In this document: positions 24,560-34,043 of the stretch, in pieces
Numbering within the stretch: position 1 is the first letter of the stretch
Layout: every line of letters begins with the position of its first letter
Source: Setoptus koraiensis
Taxonomy: Eukaryota > Arthropoda
NCBI GenBank assembly: GCA_048013815.1
Contig: CM106586.1
Location: forward strand, 3,472,001 to 3,536,000
DNA: 64,000 bases
Reading direction: 5' to 3'
The notes under the pieces: generated by a model
The model's database searches: none
What the model saw: the letters and a program-made list of their open reading frames with translations, nothing else
Told to the model about the DNA's origin: nothing
Position numbers and translations under genes: made by a program

Positions 24560-25089
24560 TCAGAAAATCTCGCCAGGCCCGGGCAGCGGCCACCACGACA
24601 GCGGCAAGTCGGCCAATTGTCGTAATTGACCGAGTTCAATCGTTTGTTTCAGCTTGAGCACACTCGGCAAGGTTAGCTCGGCAACAATGCCATGTGAATC
24701 TCGCCAGCCTGCCCATTGGGATACAGGCCGAAATACAATAACAACAGCCCGAAACATAATCGTATCAACAATATTTTCCAATAAAATTCCAGCGCGATAT
24801 TGTTCCAATCAATTGCGCCGAATTGCGGCCAGCTATCGGGCGAACGTTGCAGTGCCAGCATGAACGGAGAGCGTTCTTTTTTGATTAGCGGACCTTTTTT
24901 AATTATCGTTGTTGTCGTTGTTGTTGTTGTTGCTGCCGCCGCCGTGATTTGCGGGCCGATCGCTGGCAGACCGCAACGCGATGACCACACACCGCTCAAC
25001 TGGCCAGCTCGCTGGAACAATCGTGTTGCCGTTTCACGTGTACCGTACACGGTGTACGCCGTTTGTGTTTGTTGGTCGATTTGCTTCAA
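24560..25089 (-). other. Coding-like remnant, unrecognised
   Basis: Two minus-strand frames overlap here. One (24673-25089) contains a membrane-like stretch rich in Leu, Ile, Phe and Tyr. The other (24560-24808) continues with non-repetitive sequence ending PLPGPGEIF and a stop. The amino-acid make-up is less repetitive than that of neighbouring frames. However, no single frame spans both, no clean splice pair was found, and no family was recognised. It could be a decayed gene fragment or chance. Confidence 0.2.
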
Positions 25090-25232
25090 TCAGTTTGGGC
25101 ATCGGGTCTCGGCCAACTTGTCGGCCACTCGCACAACATCGCAGCAATCCACCGGCTTGTGCCGATACAGTTATTGTTGGCGAGCCATAAACGGCCGAAC
25201 AATGGCGCTCATTGGTCGAGTCGTTCCTAAAA

Positions 25233-25455
25233 TTGACTCTGACACTCATCAGTATGTATCGCTTTTAGCGAAGCTATATTTATATTTTATATTTATATCC
25301 TTCTCGTCTGGCGAGCCTTGCACTGCAGGGCCGCCTTACAATGTGCGGCCGTACAGCTCGCGAGCGCTGTTAAAAGACAATCTTATCCAGCTCGCCTCAC
25401 GAGTCGGCCGGCTACGACTTGGAAAACTTGTTGCTCTCACTCGCTCTCTTACATG
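25233..25455 (+). repeat. Dispersed repeat, copy A
   Basis: This shares an ordered series of blocks with 39340-39541 in the same orientation. The blocks are TTGACTCTGACAC, TATGTATCGCTTTTAG, CTATATTTATA, GTCTGGCGAGCCTT, CTCGCCTCACGAGTC, GGCCGGCTACGAC and AAAACTTGTTGCTC. Spacing between blocks differs by indels. It has no coding frame common to both copies and no terminal repeat was identified. It may be a nonautonomous element or an RNA-gene family. It lies about 180 bp upstream of the mRpL47 pseudogene. Confidence 0.75.
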
Positions 25456-25633
25456 CGTGAACCATGTGTTGTCGACTTGAATCTGATATTACACGAATCT
25501 TTCCTAATAGGCCCCACAATATTGCAGAGTCTGTTAATATCAAGGGAAATGTTTCGGAAAATCTGGTTCGAAAGCGCCGTCATGGCACACAATCTACAAG
25601 CTCAGCTAGCCATGAACAACATTGCCGAGATGC

Positions 25634-25822
25634 GGCCGTGCATGCAAGACGGATGAACTTAGATTGAAATCAAATTCTGATCTGCACAAATTATAATTCG
25701 TTATAAGGCTTCATAAGGAGCGAAACATGCTTTTGACAATGAAAGAAGACGCTCATGTTCAAGAAACCGACAGGATTGACAAGCTGAAGGACCTGGTAAA
25801 AACGAATAAACAGTGGAAGTAA
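25634..25822 (+). pseudogene. mRpL47: mRpL47 (uL29m) fragment, broken
   Basis: Translation from 25634 reads [20 protein letters not shown], then a TAA at 25694-25696, then FV..[17 protein letters not shown] and DRIDKLKDLV before a TAA at 25820. This follows the conserved core of the mitochondrial large-subunit protein L47/uL29m, whose family pattern, from memory, is [31 protein letters not shown]. Two family tryptophans are changed, one to Cys and one to the stop, and two extra codons lie before KERN. The upstream and downstream parts of the protein are missing. It is a decayed fragment of a host gene, sitting in the presumed furrowed-like intron on the opposite strand. The active mRpL47 gene must lie elsewhere. 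A GTAAGA at the end could be an old donor, so an exon-derived copy rather than a retrocopy is possible. Confidence 0.75.
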
Positions 25823-26067
25823 GATTTACATATACACTTTTTGATTAATTCCTCATCCTTGCTAGATATCAAAGGATACTTTCTGCTAGTCGAAATGAGT
25901 TTTAGTTGCTCGAGAACATCCTTCACTTTGACCAGCACTTTATGATGAAAAAATGCTGGTTGCACCAATGAGATGAATATCTATTCGCTTGCCAATATCT
26001 ATATATATTTAGTAGAGTTAGATGATGTGATTCGTGCATGTAAAACTTCTCTCGGGCCTCTAGCATC

Positions 26068-26099
26068 CATAGTTGATACATAGAATTGTATCAACTATG
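26068..26099. repeat. Hairpin, 13-bp perfect stem, 6-nt loop
   Basis: 26068-26080 pairs exactly with 26087-26099 around TAGAAT. The stem is AT-rich, unlike the GC-rich hairpins further left. It lies about 215 bp inside the intron from the furrowed-like donor. Confidence 0.8.
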
Positions 26100-26313
26100 C
26101 ATTTTGTATTGCCATTCACACGTTGCATTTGTTTTGGTATGCTCACTAGAGATTTGTCAAAAATTGATGGCTACACTCTAATTGATAGCTGTCTGTCAAG
26201 CCTTAGGCACACTATTCAATGGTTACAACATGCTACCATATTCGTTCTAATTGAAAACTTTAATCGGGATTCTCGCACAGATAAAGTTAAATTCAACAAT
26301 AATTGACACTTAC

Positions 26314-26659
26314 CGCAAAATGGGATTCCGATGGGCGACCAGGTACCATTGGACTGGCATATTCTTTTGGGTGGCCCCAACAGCTCGTAGCCGTTGTCGC
26401 AAGTGTAAGTGGCCGCCGTGCCGCTGACTATTTGCGCCGAGCTGAAGGTGACACTGGCGTGCGCAGGCGATCCCGGGTACCCGCAAGTGCCCAACGTTTG
26501 GGCCGCTGCGGTTGCCAAGTTGTTGTTGTTTGTTGCGATTACTGACTGCTGGAGGGCCACCACTGCGTTGCCCACTTGATAGGCCATCGCCTGTTGCAGT
26601 GCAGCCGCCAGCCAGAGTGACAGGCTGACCAGCAGGCAGTTGGTTGGACGTTGTCGCAT
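26314..26659 (-). CDS. fw: Furrowed-like sushi protein, first coding exon
   Basis: The 115 complete codons read from the ATG at 26659 to a GCG|GTAAGT donor, with the intron beginning at 26313 (phase 1). Residues 1-26 look like a signal peptide with a Leu/Ala core. After a short Asn/Ala-rich linker, residues 59-115 form one sushi (CCP) module with Cys59, Cys87, Cys101 and Cys115 and the usual NGTW motif. The start CGYPGSPAHASV and the end NGTWSPIGIPFC resemble my recollection of the first sushi of Drosophila furrowed, a selectin-like surface protein with sushi, fucolectin-like and C-type lectin domains that acts in adhesion and planar polarity. The remaining domains are not in the window, so the next intron is at least 26.3 kb. 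Alternative: another sushi-repeat surface protein. The secreted or sushi assignment is firm, the orthology moderate. Confidence 0.75.
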
Positions 26660-26699
26660 TAGGTGCTTCTTGGGGCCTCTTCTCTCGCAGCGGCCAGTG

Positions 26700-26945
26700 T
26701 TGCTGTTGCTGTTTTTGCTGTTGTTGTTGTTTTTGTCGTTCTTGTTATTCTTGTTGTTGTTGTTGTTGTTGTTGCTGCTGATGTTGATGTTGTTGTTGGT
26801 GATGTTGTTGTTGCTGCTTTTGATGTTGCTGATGTTGTTGCTGGCGCTGAATTTGTTCTTGTTGTTGTTGCTGTTGTTGCTGTCGTTGCTGTTGTTGTTG
26901 TTGTTGTTGTCGTTGTTGTTGTCGTTCTTGCTGCTGTTGCTATCG
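26700..26945. repeat. TTG/CTG trinucleotide tract upstream of the furrowed-like start
   Basis: Nearly 250 bp of TTGTTG, CTGTTG and GATGTTG units. On the transcribed (minus) strand it is a CAA/CAG-rich leader ending about 40 bp before the ATG, so it is probably 5' UTR or proximal promoter. The poly-Leu and poly-Val frames on plus are artefacts. Confidence 0.8.
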
Positions 26946-28295
26946 TGACAATTTGACGATAAACGAATGACGACGAACTGACCTGGCGAACGTCACAAAA
27001 TTGAATGCGCTCTCCCGATCGCCGGCCAACATTCAGCTACCAACGGCTCAGTGAGTTCTTTTTCTTCCCCCTGCTCGGCCAATCTTGACACACTACATAC
27101 CTTGCCAAACTACACACTTTGCAGTGCTACACACTGCATTGCTCGCCAAGACGATCTCTGCCTACCCCCTGCCTCATCGTCTGTATCTCTGCACATCGGC
27201 CAGCGTCTAGCCCCGCCTTGCCGCTGGCTTGATGCTGGCCGGTCAATCTAACGGTGCAAAGAATAACCAACCAAAGAATACACGAGAACAAGCAACTGAC
27301 ACAAACAACTTCTCTTCGCGCCTCCATCACTCCGCTTCACCTGTCCGGCGCGCGACGATGCCGAGCGCCATCTAGAGGAGCGCAATGCTGACACTGATGG
27401 CGCACATACGCACACGTTCTGTTGTGTCATGTCAAGTTCACAGTGTGTGTGCTGTGTGCGTCGCACAGCTCCATCACAAAGATCGATCATATGATTGCTT
27501 TTCTTTTTGCATTAATACTGTTGTTGTTGTTGTTGTTTATCGCAAAAAAAAACTCTCATGATGACTCATAGCAAAACAAATATCCACCTATCCATTGCTA
27601 TTCACCTGTAATATTGTCGCCCCAACACTCGGGCTCGTCAGTAACACACAAACGCATCACCATACAATAGATAATAGATCGCGCCCGACAATCAGTCATT
27701 AGCATTCATCCCAGTGACCGTCTTATAAACAATTCACTGTAGACAGGACAATATCATTATCACTTATCCACCTAGAGCAGCCACTTACATAAATTATGTA
27801 ACATAATACTGTATATGCGGATATCCACACAACATCACGGACTCATCACGAGGAATTGCGCGATTGCATTAACACCAGACACTAGTAACAGCAAGCGGCC
27901 CGACTGTTATTATTATTATTAGTTGCATCATAGATTTACTGTGAGCGATAAAACGAAACAATCTGATAATTATTAATATTCGCCATTAATTAGCAAGACA
28001 CACACACACACACACACACACACAGATTCGATAGATCGATATTAGGCAGCGTTGGCTTTGGCTTAAACTGGATTACGCTGTTATCGCTAGTCATTGTAAC
28101 AAACACCATTGTATCACGTAGCCACCGCCGTATCGATTTTTTACTGACTAACTAGCCCAAATAGTATTCATTCGTCGTCACCATTCGACATTCGATAGAT
28201 AGACTAGGCAATACACACACACAAAATAATTATTATTATTATTAATATTATCATCATTAATCTCATTACTATAATTACTACCATTATTAACCAAT
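26946..28295. promoter_or_regulatory. Divergent intergenic region between furrowed-like (-) and Rabex-5 (+)
   Basis: Start codons are 1.64 kb apart and point away from each other. The part near Rabex-5 is AT-rich, with a (CA)n at 27997-28024 and (ATT)n-like tracts at 28228-28260. These probably belong to the Rabex-5 promoter and 5' leader. No clear TATA box or coding exon was found. Confidence 0.5.
27997..28024. repeat. (CA)n microsatellite
   Basis: About 14 CA dinucleotides roughly 270 bp upstream of the Rabex-5 start codon. Confidence 0.95.
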
Positions 28296-30530
28296 ATGGC
28301 CGCCAACAACAACAGGCAACGCGGCAACATTTATTTCGACCAACGATCAATCAAATGTAAGGCTGGATGCGGATTTTATGGTAATCCACAATGGCAAGGA
28401 CACTGTTCCATGTGCTTCAAACAATTGCGTCAGCAATTTGAGCAAGCCCCCGCAAACAATCAACCATTGCAACAGCAAAGCTACCAAGTGAAATTAGATG
28501 ACAATCAATACTTTTCAACATCAACTCAATCTAGTCATTCAATACCACACACGCCGCAGCAACACAATCAGCAGCAACAAATTTGGTCGCCCGACCAACA
28601 TCGCCACCATAGTAATTTGAAAAGCAACCATGATTCACAACAACAAACTATGGCATCATTACAGCAACACTATTCTATTAACAACCCAACAGAGACTGAT
28701 ACAACAATAATTCCTCCCACAGCCAACCTCATCGATCTTGGGGACACCGAAACAAATAGTCAGTCCAACATGATAACTTCATACGGAGAACCAAATCAAT
28801 CCAACAGTGATAATGGTTGTGACAGGCAACTTATAAGACCCAGCGAGATCTCGCCGCCGCCGTCGTCATCGTCCTCATCATTGGCCACTAATAACGCTCA
28901 TGAACAACGAGGCAACAAATTGAGTTCGCTCGTTGAAGAAGAGCAAAGAATCCTCCAAAAACAGCAATTATTGCTCGAACAACAAATTAGAAATATGCTT
29001 ATAAAGTCGCCCGGCGATAACGATGTCCACCAAAACCTTAGAACTGGCGGTGATTCAGTTCAATATTCACCAAAATCACAAGATATAGTGACTTTCGATA
29101 AATATGAGGAAAAAAGACGCAGCCAACACAGCACCAAGCGCTCTAATGTTTTGAAACTATTAAAACGAACCTCCACCTTCAAAGAAAGACACTCCACTGG
29201 CAATTCGACGTCTACGCCATCTAGAAGTATTGACTCCTCTAAACAACCGGGAAGTAGCGGCCACACGGGTAAATTGAACTCCAGCCTGTACTCTCTCAAT
29301 CCAACCTCATTTGTTATGTCTGGTTACGATACACTATCCAATTTGCCCTCGGTGATTCTCAACTCGGCCAAATCTTCCTTGAATACAGTAATATCTAGTC
29401 CGTCGCCAGATAGTGCCAGTTTGTATAGTGCGAGCCGTTCAGAAAATATGCCCCACAATAGTCATGATAATTTCCTTTATGAAGTGGCTTGGTCGGATTG
29501 TCTCAGACAAACACAAAAATTTGCTAAAGATCTGCTACACTCTGAGCGAAACAAATCAATAATAGAGCTTTCCGACATGATTCATGATTTTTACAAGATG
29601 ATGACAGGTAGATTTGAAAAACAGATAGTCTATAGAGGGGCCACTGTTGATCAATTGGATTTGATCACCGATAATATGGAGAGAGTATTGAATGAAAAAA
29701 TCTATCAGAAGATATCGACTCGTATAATTAATGACGACGAAGAAAACATTATGGCTATGCAAAAGAGAATTCGTAGCTTGAATTGGATAACAGTGGAAAA
29801 TTTGGAAATAGATATAGAGTTCGATCATCCGGTTGTTCATGATTTATTGGATCGGGCCATCAGTCAGCTAATAGAAATTAATTCTAGGACATCTACAATA
29901 GATAAGTTAGATTGTGTCGTTCAGTGCAGTAAGACAATATTTGAGCTATTGCAAGTGAATCGAAGTGACCCAGTTAGCGCTGATCAATTTCTACCAGCAT
30001 TGGTATTTGTTGTTATTCAGGCTAACCCGCCGATGCTAAAAGCTGATATAAAATACATAACAAATTTCTCTAATCCGCGACGTTTATTGAGTGGGGAGGC
30101 CGGATATTACTTTACCAATTTATGTTGCGCAACTCAGTTTGTGGAAACTGTTGACGGACAAAGACTGAACATTAGCGAGGAAGATTTTCAGCGTTATGTC
30201 AGAGGTGAGGCCCAACCAAAGACTACCAACAATTTAACTACCTATTTATGTGATGCATTAAGAATAACTTGCGCCAATCAGGCAGCACTCACGAAGTGTA
30301 TTCAACGTAGTGATCAAAGGAATGTATTAATGGATTCGCTCGATAAACAAATGGATTCACACAGTCTAGAAAGTCAAACAAAACTGGATAATGTTAACAA
30401 GCTACTGCCTGACATCCTTAGCTCTTGCACGCCGAAGATAAATTCAGGCCTACCCAACGATGAAGCAATACTAAACCACTTGCCATCCTATCATAAAGAG
30501 TTATTCAAGAGGAGTGGTGTCAATCAATGA
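28296..30530 (+). CDS. Rabex-5: Rabex-5 / RABGEF1, Rab5 guanine-nucleotide exchange factor
   Basis: The gene is intact, 744 aa in a single exon. Residues about 16-42 form an A20-type zinc finger (Cys21, 25, 37, 40; C-x3-C-x11-C-x2-C), which in the family binds ubiquitin and supports ubiquitin ligase activity. Residues 42-210 are Gln/Asn-rich linker, and about 210-245 a Glu/Gln-rich helix that may act as a coiled coil. Residues about 386-480 match the helical bundle and about 482-625 the VPS9 domain. The catalytic Asp of the family aligns with Asp563 (ADQFLP) and the catalytic Tyr with Tyr604 (GYYFTNLCCA). Known role: loads GTP on Rab5 at early endosomes. It is longer than human RABGEF1 because of the linkers. 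The start is the first ATG, preceded by an AT-rich leader. Codons are AT-rich, unlike the flanking noncoding blocks. Confidence 0.95.
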   Translation: MAANNNRQRGNIYFDQRSIKCKAGCGFYGNPQWQGHCSMCFKQLRQQFEQAPANNQPLQQQSYQVKLDDNQYFSTSTQSSHSIPHTPQQHNQQQQIWSPDQHRHHSNLKSNHDSQQQTMASLQQHYSINNPTETDTTIIPPTANLIDLGDTETNSQSNMITSYGEPNQSNSDNGCDRQLIRPSEISPPPSSSSSSLATNNAHEQRGNKLSSLVEEEQRILQKQQLLLEQQIRNMLIKSPGDNDVHQNLRTGGDSVQYSPKSQDIVTFDKYEEKRRSQHSTKRSNVLKLLKRTSTFKERHSTGNSTSTPSRSIDSSKQPGSSGHTGKLNSSLYSLNPTSFVMSGYDTLSNLPSVILNSAKSSLNTVISSPSPDSASLYSASRSENMPHNSHDNFLYEVAWSDCLRQTQKFAKDLLHSERNKSIIELSDMIHDFYKMMTGRFEKQIVYRGATVDQLDLITDNMERVLNEKIYQKISTRIINDDEENIMAMQKRIRSLNWITVENLEIDIEFDHPVVHDLLDRAISQLIEINSRTSTIDKLDCVVQCSKTIFELLQVNRSDPVSADQFLPALVFVVIQANPPMLKADIKYITNFSNPRRLLSGEAGYYFTNLCCATQFVETVDGQRLNISEEDFQRYVRGEAQPKTTNNLTTYLCDALRITCANQAALTKCIQRSDQRNVLMDSLDKQMDSHSLESQTKLDNVNKLLPDILSSCTPKINSGLPNDEAILNHLPSYHKELFKRSGVNQ

Positions 30531-31423
30531 GTGTTCTTAATCAAACAATGTAATTAGCAATAAAGATATTCTGTATCTCTTCAATTTAAGCATGCTCACT
30601 TGGCATGAAAGTGCTCATCATCATGGCAACTGATGTGATTTGATCTGAAACGAGGAAAGTAGTCCATTTTTTGACACCTTCTTGATTTTGGTTTGTTGTT
30701 TGTCTAGTTGAGTCAACTGAGATTGTTGTTAAACGCTACTTAGGAACATCGCATCATGTGACTACCAGTCTCTATACTATTAACATCTATGCTACTCAAT
30801 ATGACGTTACACTAATGAGATTGCAAAAGAAGATATACTCAGTTACAAGTAAAGTCCACAAAGTGATAAACAAACGGATGAAATTAGTTTAGTTCAGTCA
30901 ATTGTGTGAACACTACTGTAATATACACACACAATTAGTGCTTAGATTATTTGATTGTTGACTCTTTTTGGTAATTTGATCGTGATTGTCATTGTAGTAA
31001 ACACTTCGCCAGTCTAATCCTGGTGTATCTAGTGAATCATATACATGGTTCACATGTATACACGTTCACATATAGGCACATCTTTTGTTACATGATAATT
31101 TAAGAAATCCTCCTCCTACAATTAAGTTCGCAATTAAAGTTGGCTGGACAAAATTGATGGGTGTTTTTCGTCGTGTCGCGCCTATCGTTGTCGTTAATCT
31201 CTGTTAATTGCCTAAAATAACATCTAAGAATCTACATCTACTTGACCAACCGACTAATATTCGTTAATGTCAAACAACCTGAAGAACGCAACTCCACCAT
31301 TTATACATTGACCTCTTTCTTTGAACATTATTTTAGCGCAAATGGTAAATAATTTACAAGTTTTGGCGGTTGTAATATATTAAAAATCAAACATATCGAC
31401 TAGGCATATATCACCTAAACATA
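30531..31423. other. 3' UTR of Rabex-5 and intergenic AT-rich spacer
   Basis: An AATAAA at 30559-30564 lies 29 bp after the Rabex-5 stop. The rest is AT-rich sequence without coding potential, leading to the next start at 31424. Confidence 0.6.
30559..30564 (+). terminator. Polyadenylation signal AATAAA for Rabex-5
   Basis: This canonical hexamer is the first after the stop codon. It implies a very short 3' UTR, although later signals are possible. Confidence 0.5.
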
Positions 31424-32236
31424 ATGACGACATCCGCAACAATTTACTCCAGGTTTTGTTTATATATATTGATGGATCTGTCAATAATGTGCACTCTTTA
31501 TCTGCGTCCCATAGAACTTACAAACAGTGACACCAGTATCAGAACTAAATCATTGGCATTCGCCATATCGGACGATGGGATCAGCATGAAGTGTGCTGAC
31601 AAGAGGAAGGCAAATGTAAGTTCGTTTAGACTGGAACAAAAATGTTACGAATATACTTCCCCTGAGGATCAAGAGGAAACTACATGCGCCCTTCCAGATT
31701 GTAGTGATTTGAAAGAAATCGCTGAGCCGGAAATTAAAAAAAGGAAGGTTATAACATCTTCAGGGGAATCAGAGTGCTTCTCAAGAGATGTTGGCTTCCA
31801 GAATCTGGCAATACTGGTTATGGAAAAGTGTCATAATAGACAGGAATGTACATTAGATGGCGAAGATTTAAAGAGTATCAATGAATCAACTTGCTCATTT
31901 TACAAAGATGACAAAATCAAAATCAACTATACTTGCAGTGACCACAAGTCTGATTATTCAGATAATTGGACAATACAACTGCAAGAAGATGGTGCTGGCA
32001 TGACTATATTAACGGCGTTTGCCAAAGGATCAGCTAAAAACAATACATCGCTACATGGAGTGATGGTCAACGAAACAGTGGAGAGTGTGACAATGTGGCG
32101 CTTCAATAGATGGACGGCTAGCGGAGCCTGTTCCCTCACTGGCTTGTGGGGCCTCAATCAGTCCTATATGCATTACTATTGTTTTTTGTTTGGCTGTTTG
32201 TTTGTAATTTATGCACAATTTAAATGTACATTGTGA
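31424..32236 (+). CDS. Secreted, probably GPI-anchored glycoprotein with SUEL-lectin-like region
   Basis: 270 aa in one exon. Residues about 9-27 are a hydrophobic signal segment. The last 22 residues are hydrophobic (around CFLFGCLFVIY) after a small-residue stretch SGACS, as in GPI-anchored proteins. Seven N-glycosylation sequons (NVS, NES, NYT, NWT, NNT/NTS, NET, NQS) support an extracellular location. The stretch with MEKCHNRQECTLDG, then a Cys, then KIKINYTC follows the second half of the SUEL/galactose-lectin pattern (KCxGKxxC...C...YL.V.Y.C), and CADKRKANVSSF could be its first strand. This is a weak family match; I know no named orthologue. It converges with the minus-strand gene at 32244, with 7 bp between stop codons. 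Confidence 0.75.
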   Translation: MTTSATIYSRFCLYILMDLSIMCTLYLRPIELTNSDTSIRTKSLAFAISDDGISMKCADKRKANVSSFRLEQKCYEYTSPEDQEETTCALPDCSDLKEIAEPEIKKRKVITSSGESECFSRDVGFQNLAILVMEKCHNRQECTLDGEDLKSINESTCSFYKDDKIKINYTCSDHKSDYSDNWTIQLQEDGAGMTILTAFAKGSAKNNTSLHGVMVNETVESVTMWRFNRWTASGACSLTGLWGLNQSYMHYYCFLFGCLFVIYAQFKCTL

Positions 32237-32243
32237 CAAAATA

Positions 32244-32498
32244 TCAGGATTTTTTACCGGCTACCCATTGATTGATGGCGCCTTTGCATGAGTTTATACA
32301 ACATTTAGAACTACAAAATATATTTCTCCATTTTACTGGATCTGCCTTGTTATCACATCCCTCATTTAGGCAGGTGCATGGTTCCTCTTCGCTGGTGGAA
32401 GCATTTCCTTCTGCAGCAACACTTTCTTCGTTTTCGGCTGTCTTTGCTTGCTGTAGTTCCTGTTCTGCCTGAGGTGGGTCCCCCTCCTTGCTTGTCAT
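32244..32498 (-). CDS. Small protein with TOX4-type C-terminal cysteine motif
   Basis: 84 aa if started at the ATG at 32498. Residues 1-39 are Glu/Ala/Gln-rich and look disordered. Residues 41-84 contain C-x4-C-x13-C-x3-C-x3-C followed by NQWVAGKK. In order and spacing this matches the C-terminal module of TOX4 (as recalled, CVRSGCENP...[20 protein letters not shown]), and it ends at the protein end in both. TOX4 is a nuclear HMG-box protein of the PNUTS-PP1 complex, but no HMG box is visible here. The frame stays open 22 codons upstream of this ATG, to a TAG preceded by a pyrimidine-containing stretch. The sequence may therefore be the last exon of a larger gene, with a possible earlier exon at 33874-34043, or a stand-alone mini-protein. 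Confidence 0.7.
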   Translation of the reverse strand: MTSKEGDPPQAEQELQQAKTAENEESVAAEGNASTSEEEPCTCLNEGCDNKADPVKWRNIFCSSKCCINSCKGAINQWVAGKKS

Positions 32499-32639
32499 CG
32501 AGCTTCTTTGAGTGCCTCCCTCCAGTTCAAATATTCCAAAAAGTTGTGTTACATTTAGTGTTGGCTAGGCGGGCAGTGGATAAAATAATCGACGATGATA
32601 TGTGTCTGTCAGGTGACTAAATTGAGATAAAATGTGAGA

Positions 32640-33870
32640 GTCGTAACGACTTTTTTGAAACATATACCGCAAACGAGGAACAGATAGTCGCTATTTATGT
32701 TCCACAGCAAACGTGGTTTTGTTTATGGTTCTCGAGCGCGAAATTCAAGAATCGTGAATATCATACTGAGAATATTCAATATCTGCGGCATTCACTATCT
32801 ATCGAAATCTTGTGAGAGATATTCACGAATTAAAGAAAATTTATATTCGGGCATTATAAATTGTATCCAGCCAGTTATATATTTTGGGAGATTTTTCATT
32901 CCAAATGACCATCACATTCGTGCATGGCCATGATCCGAAGACTCGGTGATAGAGTACGCTGAAACACGCTGGATGCATCGCCGGATCGGGCGGAAATTTT
33001 TCGCTTTTGGTCGGCGACCTTCAGCAGCAACTTGCTAGAGGCACAAACTCATCCCAGCTTTCTCAACCGACACCAGATATTAGTTTGGCTAAGTATGCGG
33101 GGTGATAGGCGAGTCTATTGAATTCAATCCATCCAGTATAATGAACAGGCAACTGTGACGAGCGAGTTGCTGTGGCAGTTGTAAACGTTTAAAAAGTTTT
33201 ACTGTCAATTTGACAGACTCGCGACGCGAATTAGTGTGTCGCTGGTCGTCATCGTAGCCCCAATGAGTGAGTAGTTTTTATTGTAAACAAGCACTTAATT
33301 AGCATTCGGAGCGATAGTTTCGCTCACTGGTCGCCAAACAAAATAACATACACGATGATCCAGTTGTTAATTACAGTGTTTTCATGAATGGGCAGCTTCT
33401 TTTTCTGTCACTGTTGCGGCCCGATTGACGAGCACCTTAAATTATCATATATTTGATCGATAGCATCTGCCAATGAAAACCACTACCACTGGCCCTATTG
33501 TAGGCTCATGTTTGTTCCATGCCGATTGGACAAGCTTCAAGTGTGTGAGACACGGCACTATTGGAGAATATCGTAAAATTATGAGGCAATTAAGCTAAAT
33601 AAGATTAATCAAGGTCACCCGGCTAATTCATTAAACAATGTGTAGATAGAGGCAAACGAGTCGCTGCGATTAGCTGTAGTTTGGCGCTATCGTTAGTCGT
33701 TTCCTCTATTGCAACGTATGGAAGAGCGTATAATAATCTGTCTATAAATAGTAATTAGCTAAACTCGTTGTCCAATGTCCAACGAGTCTATCACTTGTGT
33801 AAACGTGCCAGAAATGTTGTGCTCGTTGTTGTCGTTGTTGTTGTTGATATATCATTGCGAATGTAGATCA
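32640..33870. other. Intergenic or intronic sequence, nothing recognised
   Basis: Moderately AT-rich and non-repetitive. Both strands have only short frames with no known motif. It is probably upstream sequence or an intron of the TOX4-motif gene. Confidence 0.4.
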
Positions 33871-33873
33871 TAC

Positions 33874-34043
33874 CTGAGCGGCAGTTTTCGCTTATTATTA
33901 TTCGATTGTTGTTCGAGAAATTGACGATTATTGATGGCAGCCTGTGGGTTGCGTGGGTGGCTATCATTTCCATTGCCACTGTCCTCAGCTACTGGGCTGC
34001 TGGCAGTGTCAGTGCTGGCAATTGCTGCCAGTAGTTGGCTCAT
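33874..34043 (-). CDS. Possible short first exon
   Basis: An ATG at 34043 opens a minus-strand frame of 56 codons (MSQLLAAIASTDTASSP...NNKRKLPLR), ending in CTCAG|GTATGA, a usable donor. The peptide is Ser/Asn-rich and not repeat-derived. It could be an exon of the TOX4-motif gene downstream on the same strand, but no phase or homology evidence ties them together. A chance frame is nearly as likely. Confidence 0.25.

Larger units (their letters stand above)
1..25232. other. GC-rich noncoding block, probably intron of the furrowed-like gene
   Basis: No reading frame here resembles a known protein. Long open frames occur in all six frames, but they are made of low-complexity peptide and follow from the GC-rich, repeat-laden sequence. 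The minus-strand sushi exon at 26314-26659 ends in a splice donor and no continuation of that gene is visible to its left. The block is therefore best read as part of an intron of at least 26 kb. It is filled with short tandem repeats, hairpins, CAGCTG and CAATTG words, TTGCGCAA and TTACGTAA palindromes and CAGGTGAG motifs. The more distinct repeats are listed separately. Confidence 0.6.

Noticed and set aside
1-26313. CAGGTGAG copies as recursive splice sites of the long intron
   Set aside because: Most copies here are on the plus strand, opposite to the furrowed-like gene, and they lack a preceding pyrimidine tract.
26640-26956. Poly-Leu / poly-Val frames on plus
   Set aside because: Translation of the TTG/CTG tract that forms the leader of the furrowed-like gene on the other strand.
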